A stretch of 64,000 nucleotides of DNA from Holtermannia corniformis (Eukaryota > Basidiomycota > Tremellomycetes > Holtermanniales): NCBI GenBank assembly GCA_001599935.1, contig BCIJ01000032.1:94962-158961 (forward strand), read 5' to 3'. The first letter of the stretch is position 1. Every line of letters starts with the position of its first letter. Under the pieces are notes generated by a model, which saw nothing but the letters and a program-made list of their open reading frames with translations, did not search any database and had not been told where the DNA came from. The position numbers and the translations under genes were made by a program. Positions 46,025 through 57,576 of the stretch are shown here, in pieces.

Positions 46025-49000
46025 CTAGGGCGAGATTGCCGCACGCACAGTGTCCTCGCTGCCTTCGCGCCCGCCTCGGCGGCCCTGCCCGAACCAGCGC
46101 TTCTTGTCACCGGTCGGACTGAGCGGCGACCTGGCGCGCTCGGCTGGCGAGTCGTATGACCAGGTACCGGGAGTCTGGCCGGGGAGATGGACGGCGGCAA
46201 TCTGGCGCAATTGAACCTCGTAGCTGTCTGAACGGGCGTGACGCGGGTGATTCGTCGTATCGGCAAACACCGTGACCGGGCTGTCCTGCAGCGAAGCCTG
46301 GCGTGTGAGCGAAGACGTGGGCGAAGGCGCTACGATGGTGGTAGCGGACCGAGCGGACAATGGTGATTTGCTGAAATAACTACCGGCGTCACCGGGCGCC
46401 AGCGCGACCGGTGTCATTGCGTCGTCGACTTCAGCCACCGTCTGCAGAGGTTGGAGTGCTGATGACGGTTGACGCCGGTGATCAGTCTGGTTGATCTTGA
46501 TGGGCGACGCTTGGCGCTCGGCGCTAGGTGCGCGATAGATTGAGCGCTCACGACGAGAGTGCCGGAGCTCTGCCTGGCGCGCTTTGAGCCAAGAGAAAAA
46601 GTGATCCGGGAGAGCGACGAGGTCGGCGTGATCCGGTAAAGTCCAGCCTAGCGGTCGTTCCGACGCAAAGCTTGTGCGCGAGGCAGGGCGTGAGCCATGG
46701 CGCGTGTTGTCAGACACGAAAGGGGATTGGGGCAGTGTCGTGTGGTAGGCTGTGCCCGGCGGTGGCGTCGCAACGAGGTAGTCGTTTGCCGACGGCAGAT
46801 CAAAAGGGATCATGAACCGGCTGTCGAGAAGCTCGCCTGCGCTCTCTGGAGCCGTTTGGGGGACAAAGTCGGCCAAGGCTAGGGATCCGTCAAACAGCGA
46901 GTCGATCGGCGTCGAGTCGTCAGGCGCACTTGACGTCAACGAGCGATCTGAAGCGTCGGAATGCTCGCGCGCACGCTGCTTGACCTGCATCTCTTTTTGA
47001 ATAGCCTCGACGCCCGCTTGGACGCGTCGTCGCTCCCAGTCTCGCTGCAGCTGAACGAGGTACTGCGTACACTCGTCCGTCATCCGGCTCTCGCTCACTT
47101 CAAACCGGTAGTCGCGTACGGCACGGCGCATCTGAAGCGGGTTGAGCGCGCGCATACTCTGCAGCGTGCCAATCAGGGCATCAAACTCGTTCAAGCCGGA
47201 TTGACACTGAAGCCACTGCAGCAGCTGAGTCACGGGTTCGAGGTGTTTCGTCGCCGTCCGCGCCGGGAGCCCGTTGAACCGGACCCAGTCCTCCAACGCG
47301 GAAATGTTCATCTTGATCTGCACGGCCTTTGTCCGACACAGGTACTTTTTGCGCGTCAGGATCCGGTTGAAGAGCTCGCACGAGATCCAATAAAACGTCT
47401 GTGAGAACGCTTGGACGATGATGGCGGGATTGACTTGGTACAGCTGCAGGATGAGCAGCACGGCCGAGAGGATGTCGGTGATGGATTCGGGGCTTGTTTG
47501 CGTCGCATCGAGCATTGAACCTGTGATGGTGTCGGTCGATGCCGACTTGCCCATGCGGAGGTCTTGCATCGATTGAGGTCGAGCGAGCGAGCGCAAGCTG
47601 TTGAATGGCGATGCGGCGCTCGCAGCGTCTCGCAGGGAGCCAAACGAGGTCGAAGGCGGGGTACTTGGCTCGCTCACGCCAGGACCGGGACTGTCGCCAA
47701 AGATCTGCGTCTTGGGCAGGACGGTTGGCCGTTTCTTTGTTTTTGGACCGGCAAACGAGCGGAATAGAGACCATTCGCCTTCGAACCGAACATCGTCGAA
47801 TTCATCGATCGTCTCGTGGTCGAGCAGGGCGGCGTCTAGGACAGCATCGATCCGGCGCTCGGCAACGCGGATGACAAAGACTGCGCGAGTTAGTTGGCTT
47901 GAAGCGGAAGAAAGCGCACTGACCATGGACTGCATTGATCAATTCCTCAATCATGCTCAAGAGCCCCAACTCGTCACACGCGGCCTCCATCTCGGGCTCG
48001 CCACGGAGCAAATGCAACAGCACGGTCGAGTTGTACGCCCAGAATGCAAGGTATGCCAAATCCTCGACGTTGCTCTGTCTCATCAGCCTAAGAGTATCAC
48101 ACCAGTCGGTCAAAGACTGACATAGATGCCCTTTTCAATCTTCTCGACCGCGCCTTCGAGCAGTTCTTCCAACCACGAGTCATCGCACCTATACAGCGCA
48201 AAGCGCGCCGCGAGGTAGATTGCGTTGGCGGGTAGAGTCCGCTGAGCGAGCGGGAAGCAGTGCGGGATGCAGTCTGTGATGAGGATCCGGAGGAAGGAGG
48301 GGAGGGATGGGAGGGAGAAGACGAGCATCGAGTCGTATCCGGTCGTGTCCTGTTTGCATCAGCTCTTGTACGAGAGGATGGAGGCACTTACCGGCTGCTC
48401 ATCAAGTTGCTCTTCAACGACATCCTCTTCACCCTCGTCGTCACTACTATCGCTGTCCTCGTGCGCTGTACCCCATCCCAGCCCCGAATCGCCCGACACA
48501 CGACCACTGTTATGCACCTTGCGAGGCGGTAACAACAACGCCGGATCGACATCGACCACGCGCGCGCGTTCTCGAACCCAAGCCTCTCTCTCTGCCTCTT
48601 CCCTCCTCGCCTTGTCCCTCTTGTCAGCTCGCTGTAGCCTACGCGATGCGCGCGTCCTTCGACGGAGTAACAATTCCCGCCGGCGGAGTGAACTCGGATC
48701 CAGTTGAGCAGATGGGACGGGACCCGTCGAGGGGCCCGGTGAGGGTGTATGTTCGCTTTCGGCGACTTGAGCGTGCTCGAGCAAGATGGCGGTATCTTGG
48801 CGTTGAGGGATTCCCGAGATGAGGTCGAGCGGCGTCAGACCGCGGTTGGTCTGCGCTTGGGTCGACGCGCCGCGCGTGAGGAGGAAGGATACGAGGGGTG
48901 GGGTCGAGAGCAAGCTCGCGAGGTGGAGAGGTGTCCACCCGGCTGTAGCGGTCAGCACGAACCAAGACATAGGGTGAGCAGCGTAGACCCACAGCGGTCT

Positions 49001-49504
49001 CGACCGCCATTCAAGCCTAGGTCAAGCCCCCAGCGCGATACCAAACTCCTAACGCCCTCTTCCCGCTCTTCACGCCCACAAGAGCCCAAGATGGCCATAC
49101 CGACCAGTCCCCAACCATCCTCATCTTCAATCGCGCCCGCCTGCTCGTCCAGCGCTGCCGCCTGCACCACTCAGCTCAGCTCTGGACCGCGTTCTACCCC
49201 CACCTGGCGCGCAACTCACCCATTCACCCTCGAGTCCCGTCAACCAAGCGAGTAAAGCCGAATCAGCATGGACGACTGCCCACTCGAGTGCATGCTTGAG
49301 TACGAGCGCGGCGCGGAGGTCTTGAGATGTCGAGAGGAGGGCTGAGATGGAGGCTGGAGTGGGTGAGGAGAGGAACAGGGGCGGTCGAGGTGGGATACAA
49401 GGTCTTGGCCTGGTGCGGTTAGCGACGAGTGAGATGAGACGGTCGACTGACAGGTCTGATGGTCTCGAGCTGGAGGCATGAGCGAGCTCCTCGGCCGTCG
49501 CCAT
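46025..49504 (-). CDS. Ankyrin-repeat and DIL (dilute) domain protein
   Basis: The protein starts MATAEELAHASSSRPSDLSVD (an in-frame ATG 11 codons earlier is possible). Ankyrin repeats follow: ALVLKHALEWAVVHADSALLAWLTG, GWTPLHLASLLSTPPLVSFLLTRGAS and NRGLTPLDLISGIPQRQDTAILL. After a helical linker the DIL domain appears: ESITDILSAVLLILQLYQVNPAIIVQAFSQTFYWISCELFNRILTRKKYL, then NISALEDWVRFNGLPARTATKHLEPVTQLLQWLQC. The DIL fold is the cargo-binding tail of class V myosins. Fungal proteins pairing it with ankyrin repeats exist but have no settled role. A 600-residue Ser-rich disordered tail ends RRGGREGSEDTVRAAISP. Several short introns interrupt the 5' half (47900-49440). Confidence 0.8.
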
Positions 49505-49990
49505 CACGGCGCCGACGCTGGGGTGTGAGTAGTGCAATCCCAGTCGAGCAGATCACAGCCTTGAGAGGTATAGAGAGCTCGCCAGTCGACGGCTCGAGGC
49601 CTCTCACGGTCGAAAGGGGTCTACCGTACTCGCCGTGCTTTATCGCTCCGGCCCGTCCTCTGGGCTGTAGCGTATCGTGTGTCCACCAGCAATCACTATG
49701 CTGTTCGTGCTATGCTGTTCTTGCTGAGCGCCTGTCACTCGCCAGATGATCGAGGCTGGTCGCCAGTACAAAGTCAAACCTCGCGTCTCGTGTGCGGCAA
49801 AATCAACGACCACGACTTGGGCGTGGGCGTGGGCGGCCATCACTCTGCTGTGCTGGCACGCAAAGTGCACTGCACTGCATTGTGATACTCTACTGTGAAT
49901 CCGAGTATAGCCATGCATCCAACCATACAACGATTCATGCGATACAATAGCCGTCGTGAGAGGGGGTGAGGGTGCGGTGGGGTGCAGACG
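49505..49990. other. Intergenic region
   Basis: 486 bp between the stop of one minus-strand gene and the start of the next. It includes a GGGCGTGGGCGTGG run near 49822-49840. No gene or specific site is supported. Confidence 0.35.
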
Positions 49991-50594
49991 CTATGTAGGC
50001 ACTGGCGGGTTCATAGACTCTTGTCCAGGACAAGTACTAGCGAGAGGCTCTCGATACTCGCCCATGACACTCTGGAGGAACCCCTGGGTCGCATCAAAAG
50101 CTCTCAACAGGTCGATCAGATTCTGATCGTCGGCGTTGGTATAGCTTGAGCTGGGACCGTCAGCAGACAGAGCTAGTAAAGACGGCGACTGACCGCTCAG
50201 CCCCGGCGCCCAGTAGTCCGTTCAGTACCCAGACGCCATCCTTGTCCTTTTCAACTCGCGTCCATCTGACCCCCTGGCCCTGACCGGCTACCGTCGCCGT
50301 CGAGCTGACAGATGCTTGCCCATCATCCGCTACATCAACCAAGACGGTGTGACGGCTCGCTCGGAATGGGTTGATGGCTGGATCGTCCGCGAAGACGTAT
50401 TGGACCGATGTCGGCGGTCGGGTCTGTACCGAGGAAGCAATAGAGGCCGACTGGGCCGCTGGCTGTAGATTGAGGAGGATGTTGCATGGGATCTCCAATG
50501 GGATACTCATCAGTTGCACAAGATGGTTTAATGTCACTGTATAGGCAGCAAGACACCCGAGTCTTCCAGTTTTGCTTCCGCTCAGGTCACTCAT
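49991..50594 (-). CDS. Small protein of unknown function
   Basis: Start MSDLSGSKTGRLG. A first intron of about 90-110 nt probably removes a poor segment and leads to PAAQSASIASSVQTRPPTSVQYVFADDPAINPF. The central part is beta-rich (HTVLVDVADDGQASVSSTATV, WTRVEKDKDGVWVLNGLLGAG). The second intron (gtcagt...tcccag) joins GAGAER to SSYTNADDQNLIDLLRAFDATQGFLQSV, with end MNPPVPT. The YVFADDP phrase and alternating hydrophobics suggest a folded domain of about 150 residues, but I recognise no family. Confidence 0.55.
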
Positions 50595-50660
50595 ACTATC
50601 CCCGTGTCATCGTGATCCAGTATGCAACATTGCGTCCCTACTCTGCCCTTCAGTCCGCCT

Positions 50661-51213
50661 AGTGCTTGTTGGCCTTTTTCGCCTCGTCAGACTGCCTCTT
50701 GGCCTCGAGGATGGCGTCCTCGTCTTGTTGGATCTCGAGGTCCTTTTTCGCGCCGCGCGAGGGCTCGTTGCCGTGCTGTTGGGCGTCAGCGTGTTGGACA
50801 GGGGCGCTGCACGCGGCGTCAACAGAGGCTCAGAGCGCACTCCAGCGCTCGTGCGACTTTGACCTCTGAGCTCTACACGCTCGCACTCACCGAACGAGCA
50901 GCAGCCGTAGGGTCAACGTGCTCCTTTGCCTTGTCGGCCTTCTCCTCGAGCTTCTCAACGCGGAGAGCGTCCTTGACAGTGTTGGCGTGCGAGCGCTGGT
51001 CAAGAGCGTCGATCCTGGGCGAGTCAATCTGACATTCTACCGAAGCGAGTGTGAGACACTTACCGGTCGTGAGCGTGCTCTGGGGCACCCTCGTAAGCGG
51101 CACCAGTGTGGGCGTTGCCTATAGCCCGTGAGTAAGACTGACAGACCCGAGCAGGAGACCAACGTACCGGCGTGTCCGGTCTTGGGGTCGATGGCACCTG
51201 CGTTGTCTGACAT
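50661..51213 (-). CDS. Small hydrophilic protein, possible stress protein
   Basis: About four short exons give roughly 115 residues with no hydrophobic core: MSDNAGAIDPKTGHAG, NAHTGAAYEGAPEHAHDR, RSHANTVKDALRVEKLEEKADKAKEHVD and KKDLEIQQDEDAILEAKRQSDEAKKANKH. The charge-rich helix content resembles LEA/Hsp12-type hydrophilins. It is divergent from HSP12 across a shared 525-bp promoter, which supports a stress role. The last intron junction (near 50880-50820) does not resolve cleanly in frame, so the C-terminal half is a proposal. Confidence 0.55.
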
Positions 51214-51738
51214 TGTTGTTGTAGGTGGGGGTGTGTTGGCTCAAGTATGTACTGTAGTGGTCGCTTGCTGGCCTCGACGAGCTTCTATCCCGTTTCGTGC
51301 AGAATCTCCGGTTGCACTGTGACGTCACTCGATCACCAACCAACACGTGTCAATCAAGAGTGGCAGGAGCAATGTGGCACGAGATCAGCACACGATGAAA
51401 AGAATGCTCCGGGCCGGGATGGGATTGTTATCAGACTGTTGGACACTGTGCACGGTACGGTAGCATGCATACACATGAGCAGTACATCCCACCTTCCACT
51501 CACACCCACCACGGCCCGTCGCCACGCACCAAGCATCCGCTCAGGGCGCGTCCCCCCTCCCGACGTCATGCCCAGCCTCACAACCGGCACGCGTGATCCG
51601 TCATTCATGACGACTGGTCACGCTGACAGCGGATCCAAGCGTATAAGAGCAGCCGTCTCCTCATTGCCGTCGCTACCAACCACCACCACCACCACCACCA
51701 CCACCACACCCACCCACCCACAACTTCTATCTATCACA
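51214..51738. promoter_or_regulatory. HSP12 divergent promoter
   Basis: The 525-bp shared promoter holds a perfect TGACGTCA octamer (51320-51327) and CCCCT (51554-51558, the yeast STRE core). A TATAAG element (51642-51647) is about 95 bp before the HSP12 start. A CCA triplet run (51676-51707) lies in the presumed 5' leader. Control by stress-activated bZIP or zinc-finger factors is inferred from yeast homologues. Confidence 0.5.
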
Positions 51739-52103
51739 ATGTCTGACGTTGGCCGCCAATCGCTCGGTGACAAGGCCGGAGCCGCGCTCAAGCCCGACTC
51801 GCAAAAGGTGTGTTCAGCCTTCCATGCCGGCCATGACCCAAACTAACGCTCATAGACCTACCTCGAGCAAGGTATCGACGCCGTCAAAGGCAAGGCCGAC
51901 TCTGCCGCCTCGACGGCCCAGCCTCAAGGTGTACGTTGTCGTTTCCCTGCTTGGACCCCTGTTGAGAGACTAACGTTGACCAGGGCAAGTCGACGACGCA
52001 AAAGGTCGGAGACGCCGTCTCGGGCAACCAGAACGAGAACTCGGGTTCCGTCCTCGACTCGGCAAAGGAGGCCCTTGGTTTCAACAACCAGAACAAGGTC
52101 TAA
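51739..52103 (+). CDS. HSP12: Heat shock protein 12-like hydrophilin
   Basis: Three exons (51739-51807, 51856-51930, 51984-52103) give 87 residues. The N terminus MSDVGRQSLGDKAGAALKPDSQKTYLEQG closely follows the Hsp12 family pattern (G-K/Q-x-G-x-K-A-x-x-ALKPDSQK). Then come AVKGKADSAASTAQ and SVLDSAKEALGFNNQNKV. Hsp12 is a small, unfolded, membrane-stabilising protein induced by heat, osmotic and stationary-phase stress. It lies head-to-head with another small hydrophilic protein gene. Intron 2 donor is taken as GT|gtacgt to keep the frame. Confidence 0.92.
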
Positions 52104-52329
52104 GCGCTGGCTGGGCTAGGATGCTAGTGTAGTAGTTGTCATGTACAAAGTGAATGATCACCTGAGCATGCTGTAGCAGAAACCTTTTGGGCTCACTGTC
52201 CGCTCGGCGCGTTTCGCACACTGCGCCATAGCTTGTGACTGATCGGCTGCGCGGAACGACAATGCATGCACGACTCGAGGTATTACACATTCACATCTCT
52301 CATGCTCTCACGATTCCTCGCAGTTGCGG

Positions 52330-55046
52330 TCAAACACCGCCTTCGAGCCTACGGATCGCGCTCGCCAGATCGCCTTGGAAATGCTCTTGGCCGAGCTAGA
52401 TCAGATCGAGTCAGCCCGCCCATGCACTAAAACACTGGTAGCGTCAACATACGTGCTCGTCAATGCCAACCGCTCTCAGCCGGTCCTGGTGGACTTTGCG
52501 CAAATGCACGAAATACAGCTCGACGCCGCGTTCGGTATATGCTTCGACTAGCTCCATTAGGATTTGGATTGCGCTGCGAGGCGTCAGCTCTTGGCAGACA
52601 AGGGTGATGCAGAGACTAACGAAGCGTCAATCGTGTCCACGTCGCCCATGTGAAAGACGATGGCGGTCGCGTTGTCCCGCCGGGGCGCTTCGGACGGGTG
52701 CGACTTGTGCGGGCCATACAGCTCGAGCTGGCAGAGTCAGTCAGTACAAGTCACGAGGTCGCGAGAGAGATGACATACCCGGCGCAAGCGCTCCTTGAGC
52801 TGGCCAGTGTTGGCAAACGACAAGTTCTCACGCACGCGCACGACGAGCTGCACCAATCAGTCGTAGTCTTCACACGGCGCGCGAACGCACCACCCCCGGT
52901 ATATCCTCCTCGACTGCATCGTCTTCATCCACAGCCGCCCACTCGTCACTGCCAGGTAACCTGCCGATGATCTTGATTCGCGTTTCGGTCGAACGCTGGA
53001 TCACAAGGATGAGGGAGAAGCCGACGCTCGCGACGAGGCCGAGCTGTGCTGGTCAGCCGTGATCCTGGCGTGAGCTGAGACAAACCTCGACGGAGAAGAA
53101 GAGGGTGAGGACAAAGGTGCCGACCATTTGAAGAAAGTCGGTCCATGCGCCCATTTGCCAGAAGAAGAGGACGTCGTGCGGGGCCTCGCTGAGAACTGGC
53201 TGGGTCAGCATGCTTTCTTCTGACCCTTGTAAAGACTCACTGGCATAGACGACGCGGACAATGATGGCTGCCAAAACGGCCTGAGTGGTTCAGCATTGTA
53301 GCTTGACGCAAGATGACGACCGACCTTTGGCAGGAAGAAGAAATACGGCAGCAGTGCAAAAATGGACAGGATCAAACAAGCGCAAGTGACCAAGCTCGAC
53401 ATTTGACTCTTTGCGCCCGTCTGTGCATTCAGCCGACTCCCTGAGCCGATCAGCCCTGTCTTGTACCCCACGCCATCCAAACCCACTCGTAATAGCGCCA
53501 AACACCGGGACAGACCCCGTGCCCGTCAGACTCGACGCGACAAAGTTGGAAACGCCGAGCGCGACGAGCTCCCGATTCGGTGAGACGGGGTACCCGAATT
53601 TACTGGCGTTTTCCTTGGCGGCGACAATCGAATCGACAAAGCCGACGACGGCCATGACGGCTGCTGTTGGGAACTGGGACGTGTGAGAGCTGGCGAGGGG
53701 GATGAAGGGACTGACGGTTTCCATAAAGTACCGGCGGTGTGATTTCGCTAGCGGGAACCCGAATGGGAGGTCTTTACCGCCCTTGATCTTGCCGAGGACA
53801 TCGACGCCGTGTGTATCCCATCGGAACACGCGGGTCAACACTGCCTGCGTCAACTCGACAACTCCCCCTCGAGTGGCCACACACCAGTAGTAGCCACGAC
53901 AGCCACCAAGATCTCTGGCACATACTTGACCCATCCCCAGCGCTTGACAAGCTTGGCCTTGATCGTCTTTGCCGAGATGAGGAATGCCAAGCTGGACAGG
54001 CTGAGGATCATCGTGACGCGGTTGACGTGGCCGAGGTTCTGGATGACCCAGATCAGTTTGTCGATCGATGTTTCGGGTTTGAGCGCTTTGGCGAGGTGGT
54101 GCGCGAGCCCGAGCATTGGGATCAGTTGTTCGATCAGGATGATCTGGGTGGTGAGCATATTGCGCAACGGTTGAGAGCGTGACGTACAACACCGACGGCG
54201 GTGATGAAGCCGCGCAGCTGAGGACGGTCAGCCAGTGCGCGCCGGTGGCGTAGATACGCACGAGAGCGCGGGATAGGACGACATCTAAGAAACCGAGACG
54301 AAAGAGGCCCAGGAAGAACGTGATCAACCCAACCTGTTCCCATTAGCCTCGCTCTGCTGTGTCGGACAGTCATAGCACCTGAAACGTTGCGATGGCTGCG
54401 ATCGCCGCTGCCTCGATTTCGGGATTGGCCGGGACGGAGTGCGGATCGCCATACACGAGCTCGCGGATCAGCTGACCCGTCAGGAGGGAGAGAGCCGCTT
54501 CCGGGCCGACAGAGAGCTGTCTGTGCGTTTTCAGCGTCGTTAGCCATCCCGAAAGCAGCGTACACACCTGCACGTCCCAAAGATGGAGTAAACTATGCCT
54601 CCTAACGCGGTCGACCACAGACCAGCGACGGGCGCGAGACCGGCGAGACCCGACGCATACGAGATACTTTGTGGGACGAGCAAGCATGCGACCGAGAGCC
54701 CTGAGACGACGTCTCCGCCGAACGACGCGATCGAGTAGTTTGGCATCCATGCGAGAGCCGGCACATAGTATTTACTCCTCTGCTGCACCGTCTTGGCGAG
54801 GTCTGTGCGTTGTCGGCGGCGAGGTGGTTTGTCTGATGGATGAGCGTGACTTTGCTTTAGCTGACAAGACTCACTGCCCAGTAGTGGATCTTGCCCGCTC
54901 AAGCTGGCATCAGCCGCGTCGAGGTCGGGGATCAAACGAGTTGTCTCGCTCGCACCGCCCGGTCCACCACGCAAGTCTGCCAGAGAAGGTTGCCTTGACG
55001 GCGACGACGACAAGAGTGATGGCGTCTTGTTATCTGATCGTGACAT
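52330..55046 (-). CDS. SulP-family sulfate permease with STAS domain
   Basis: The cytosolic N terminus (MSRSDNKTPSLLSSSPSRQPS) precedes YYVPALAWMPNYSIASFGGDVVSGLSVACLLVPQSISYASGLAGLAPVAGLW and the family signature QLSVGPEAALSLLTG. Further helices include ATFQVGLITFFLGLFRLGFLDVVLSRALVRGFITAVGVV and LVALGVSNFVASSLTGTGSVPVFGAI. The C-terminal STAS domain includes RVRENLSFANTGQLKERLRRLE, DNATAIVFHMGDVDTIDAS and a last exon LGQEHFQGDLASAIRRLEGGV. It should import sulfate (or a related oxyanion) with protons at the plasma membrane. At least a dozen introns. Confidence 0.88.
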
Positions 55047-55211
55047 GTTGAGAGCCAGCTTGCAGCATCGAGAGACGGAATCACAGTCCAACGTATAGGC
55101 GTAGCTAAAGCTCGTATGCGGGGCCGAGCGAGGCGGTCGGGACTCCGGCAATATCCGATCGGATGTCCGGCCATTCCGACGGTTGCCCGAAGTATATACT
55201 GTCTGCTCACA
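55047..55211. promoter_or_regulatory. Compact divergent promoter
   Basis: 165 bp between the sulfate permease and the unknown gene at 55212. It is very short for two promoters, with no TATA box recognised. Confidence 0.35.
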
Positions 55212-56133
55212 ATGGCACTTTCCAACATGATCCAGCACGCGATACCACCCTCAAACGACACATCTCACATGGGCATGGGCGAGCCAGCGCCGGTCACGTT
55301 CGGCGACTTGTTCGAGTACCAGTTTCGATCCAGTGCCACCATGCCCCAGGCAAACCGCAACTTGCTCAAGGATGGCCTTCAAGATCTGTTGCAGACAGAC
55401 AACGTCGAGGCGTCATGGCGAATCGACTCGTCTACTCTGCTGAGGGCGATCGGCAGAGTCAAAGAGGGAGTCGCCACAATGTTCCCTGCCAAACTATCGC
55501 GAGGCCCGCATATTGACTTTGCCGACATCAAAACGTCGGACGGTGTCAGGCTAGAGGTAGTCAGCCCTCTAACATGAACTGCCAAAAGAGGACAATACGG
55601 AGGTCAGCAGGTCTAACCTCAGTCTGACTATATTCTGTGGAGTCACGACGCCATAGTCGTGACAGACGGGCGAGCCTACCTCGACACCAAGATCTCGGCA
55701 GAGTATAATGCCCTGAAAACTCGTTGGGCAATGGAGAAGGAGGCTAGAAAGAGGAAACGAGAGGGCTAGCAGGTTGCCACAGCGGCTACGAGTGACGAGG
55801 TCCCACTGCCCAAGCGCCAGAAACCGATCGGGTAGGTTGTGCCATTCAATTCAGGTAACAGCGCTGACCTTTGGCGCCATCAGGTTCGCAAAGCTCTGGG
55901 AGCGACAAGCTCGTCGGCGTCAAGCTACAGCCGCGACTGAGCTCGACAATCAGTTGACAGAGTCTCCAAACCACGACACGGATGCCGAGATCGAGGCGGA
56001 CGAGCAGAGATTGCTTGAAACTTTGTTGACTCGATTCAACCCTCCGATCGTCATCATGAGAGTCGGTCCTGGACTCATGACCGCCTTGATCCGTGAACGC
56101 AAGGCATGGGCACTCTTAAGCGTCACAACATAG
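55212..56133 (+). CDS. Unknown protein with an internal TAG, probably alternatively spliced
   Basis: Exon 1 (MALSNMIQHAIPPSNDTSHMG...) ends at RLE; an intron with GTAGTC...CCTCAG leads to SDYILWSHDAIVVTDGRAYLDTKISAEYNALKT. Read straight on, the frame gives a basic helix ending KRKREG and TAG at 55767-55769. The same frame then resumes for more than 100 codons (TSDEVPLPKRQKPIG | FAKLWERQARRRQATAATEL ... IRERKAWALLSVTT). Removing 55723-55782 (gttggg...gccacag, 60 nt) deletes the stop and keeps the frame. The gene may therefore encode a long form and a short form. No family recognised. The stop is 28 bp from the convergent MAK32-like gene. Confidence 0.55.
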
Positions 56134-56161
56134 TCGTCAGCTCATGCATGTATGCAGTTGA

Positions 56162-57576
56162 TCACTCGTTATTCGTCTTCAAGGTCGCAAATGTTCGTGT
56201 CGGGCCCATACATTCCGTGCGTTCACGCAACGCTTCCAGCCTGTCGACGGGTCGATCGCCATTCCAGAGCTCATCGAGCACATCGCCGTCTTCACTCCTT
56301 GGTGGGGTCGGGATCGGCGACTGTTCGTGTGGATGCGGAGACGCTGGAGTCAAGGTCGGTAAACCTCGTTGTTGGACGACATAGGAAGCTGAGACTGATC
56401 CGTACAGTGCCGCTAGGATATGTTAGCTTGCAAACACGCTAGGCGCGAGGACAGACCGGCATAGGGATCGCCGTGCACGGCCGCCAAGCCGGCGACGAAG
56501 CCTCCTAGGAACGCATTGCCCGCTGTCAAGTCAGCCGACGTGTGATCAAGCCAAGCTAGATATGACTGACCGCCTGTAACGTCCCGGACCTCGTGCTGCG
56601 TCTCGCCGGTAAAGTACGCTGGAACCCATCGGATTCCTCCGGCTCGTGTGCCGACACAAGCGCCTAACCGGCCTGAACGAACGACAATGACCCCGCCGCC
56701 GTCGGGACCGATGCCTAGATCGAGCAGGGCGCGTGCTAGCGACTCGATCGTCTTTTGCGTGTGAGCAACCGACGGATGGGCGCGCGTGGGAAGCGAGAAG
56801 AGTGATAACAGCTCGTCGTGGTTCGGGCTAGACCCTGTGAGTCTGGGCCTGACACTAGGCGGTTTGACCTACCTGAGAACATGCAAGTGCTTGAGAACGT
56901 TGCAGAGCACGAGGAAATCGGTGCGCGTGCAATGCTTTGGGTGAGGTTCCAGCACAAACTGGGTATCCCGCCAGTCGAGCTCGTGGGCTTGGTTGATGAG
57001 TTCCAGAGTGTGGGTTGGAGACGCGACGAGGTGGAGATAGTTTGGGGCTGCGAGCGGTGTCCCGACCGTCTCGTACAGTGTTCGATGCGGTGGCGGTGAG
57101 AGATAGGCAAAACTAGGTGGGTTAGCCGTTGACATGACGAGCTGCAACGTACGTCCGTACATCCCCGTGGTAGCCAATCCTCGCTTTCAGTGTTCTTCGG
57201 CCTTTCCCTTTGTGAAAGTACCACATTCCGCGACGGCGGCAGCCTTCGTAGTGTTCGAGCACACTGACAAACGCCGGAGGAAAGTCGGCCTCGCCTCTGT
57301 CGATACCGACAGCTAGCCGCTGGGGTGCAAGCCAGACCCTAGCTCCAATCGTCGCGTACAGGCCCCCACCGCCGAGCTCCTCGCGCACGGGCTGGCCATG
57401 GTCGTGAAAACAGTCTACGAGCACGGTACCTGATGAGATGGCGGCGATCAGTGTGCGCTCCTTGAGTCGACTGGGACACTAGTCTCGCACTGACCGAGAG
57501 AGGCCAGTAGTCGCGGGGACGGGCTCGGCGGCCACGTCGCCATGGCCGGTGCTGGCTCGAGCGCCTTTGTGATCAT
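56162..57576 (-). CDS. MAK32: MAK32-like pfkB-family protein
   Basis: Start MITKALEPAPAMATW (or the internal ATG at 57543), then LASLGTVLVDCFHDHGQP after an intron, and GGGGLYATIGARVWLAPQRLAVGIDRGEADFPP, typical of the fungal Mak32 branch of ribokinase-like proteins. Later comes YLHLVASPTHTLELINQ, then WRDTQFVLEPHPKHC. GGVIVVRSGRLGACVGTRAGGIRWVPAY precedes DVTGAGNAFLGGFVAGLAAVHGDPYAAALYGSVSASYVV. The motif reads TGAGN where active sugar kinases have TGAGD, so kinase activity is doubtful. In yeast MAK32 is needed for maintaining the killer virus; the cellular role is unknown. Five or more introns. Confidence 0.78.

Noticed and set aside
55767..55775. Programmed readthrough of TAG
   Set aside because: The context TAG CAG GTT only partly matches the known CAR-YYA leaky context; a 60-nt intron explains it more simply, so readthrough is kept as a secondary option only.
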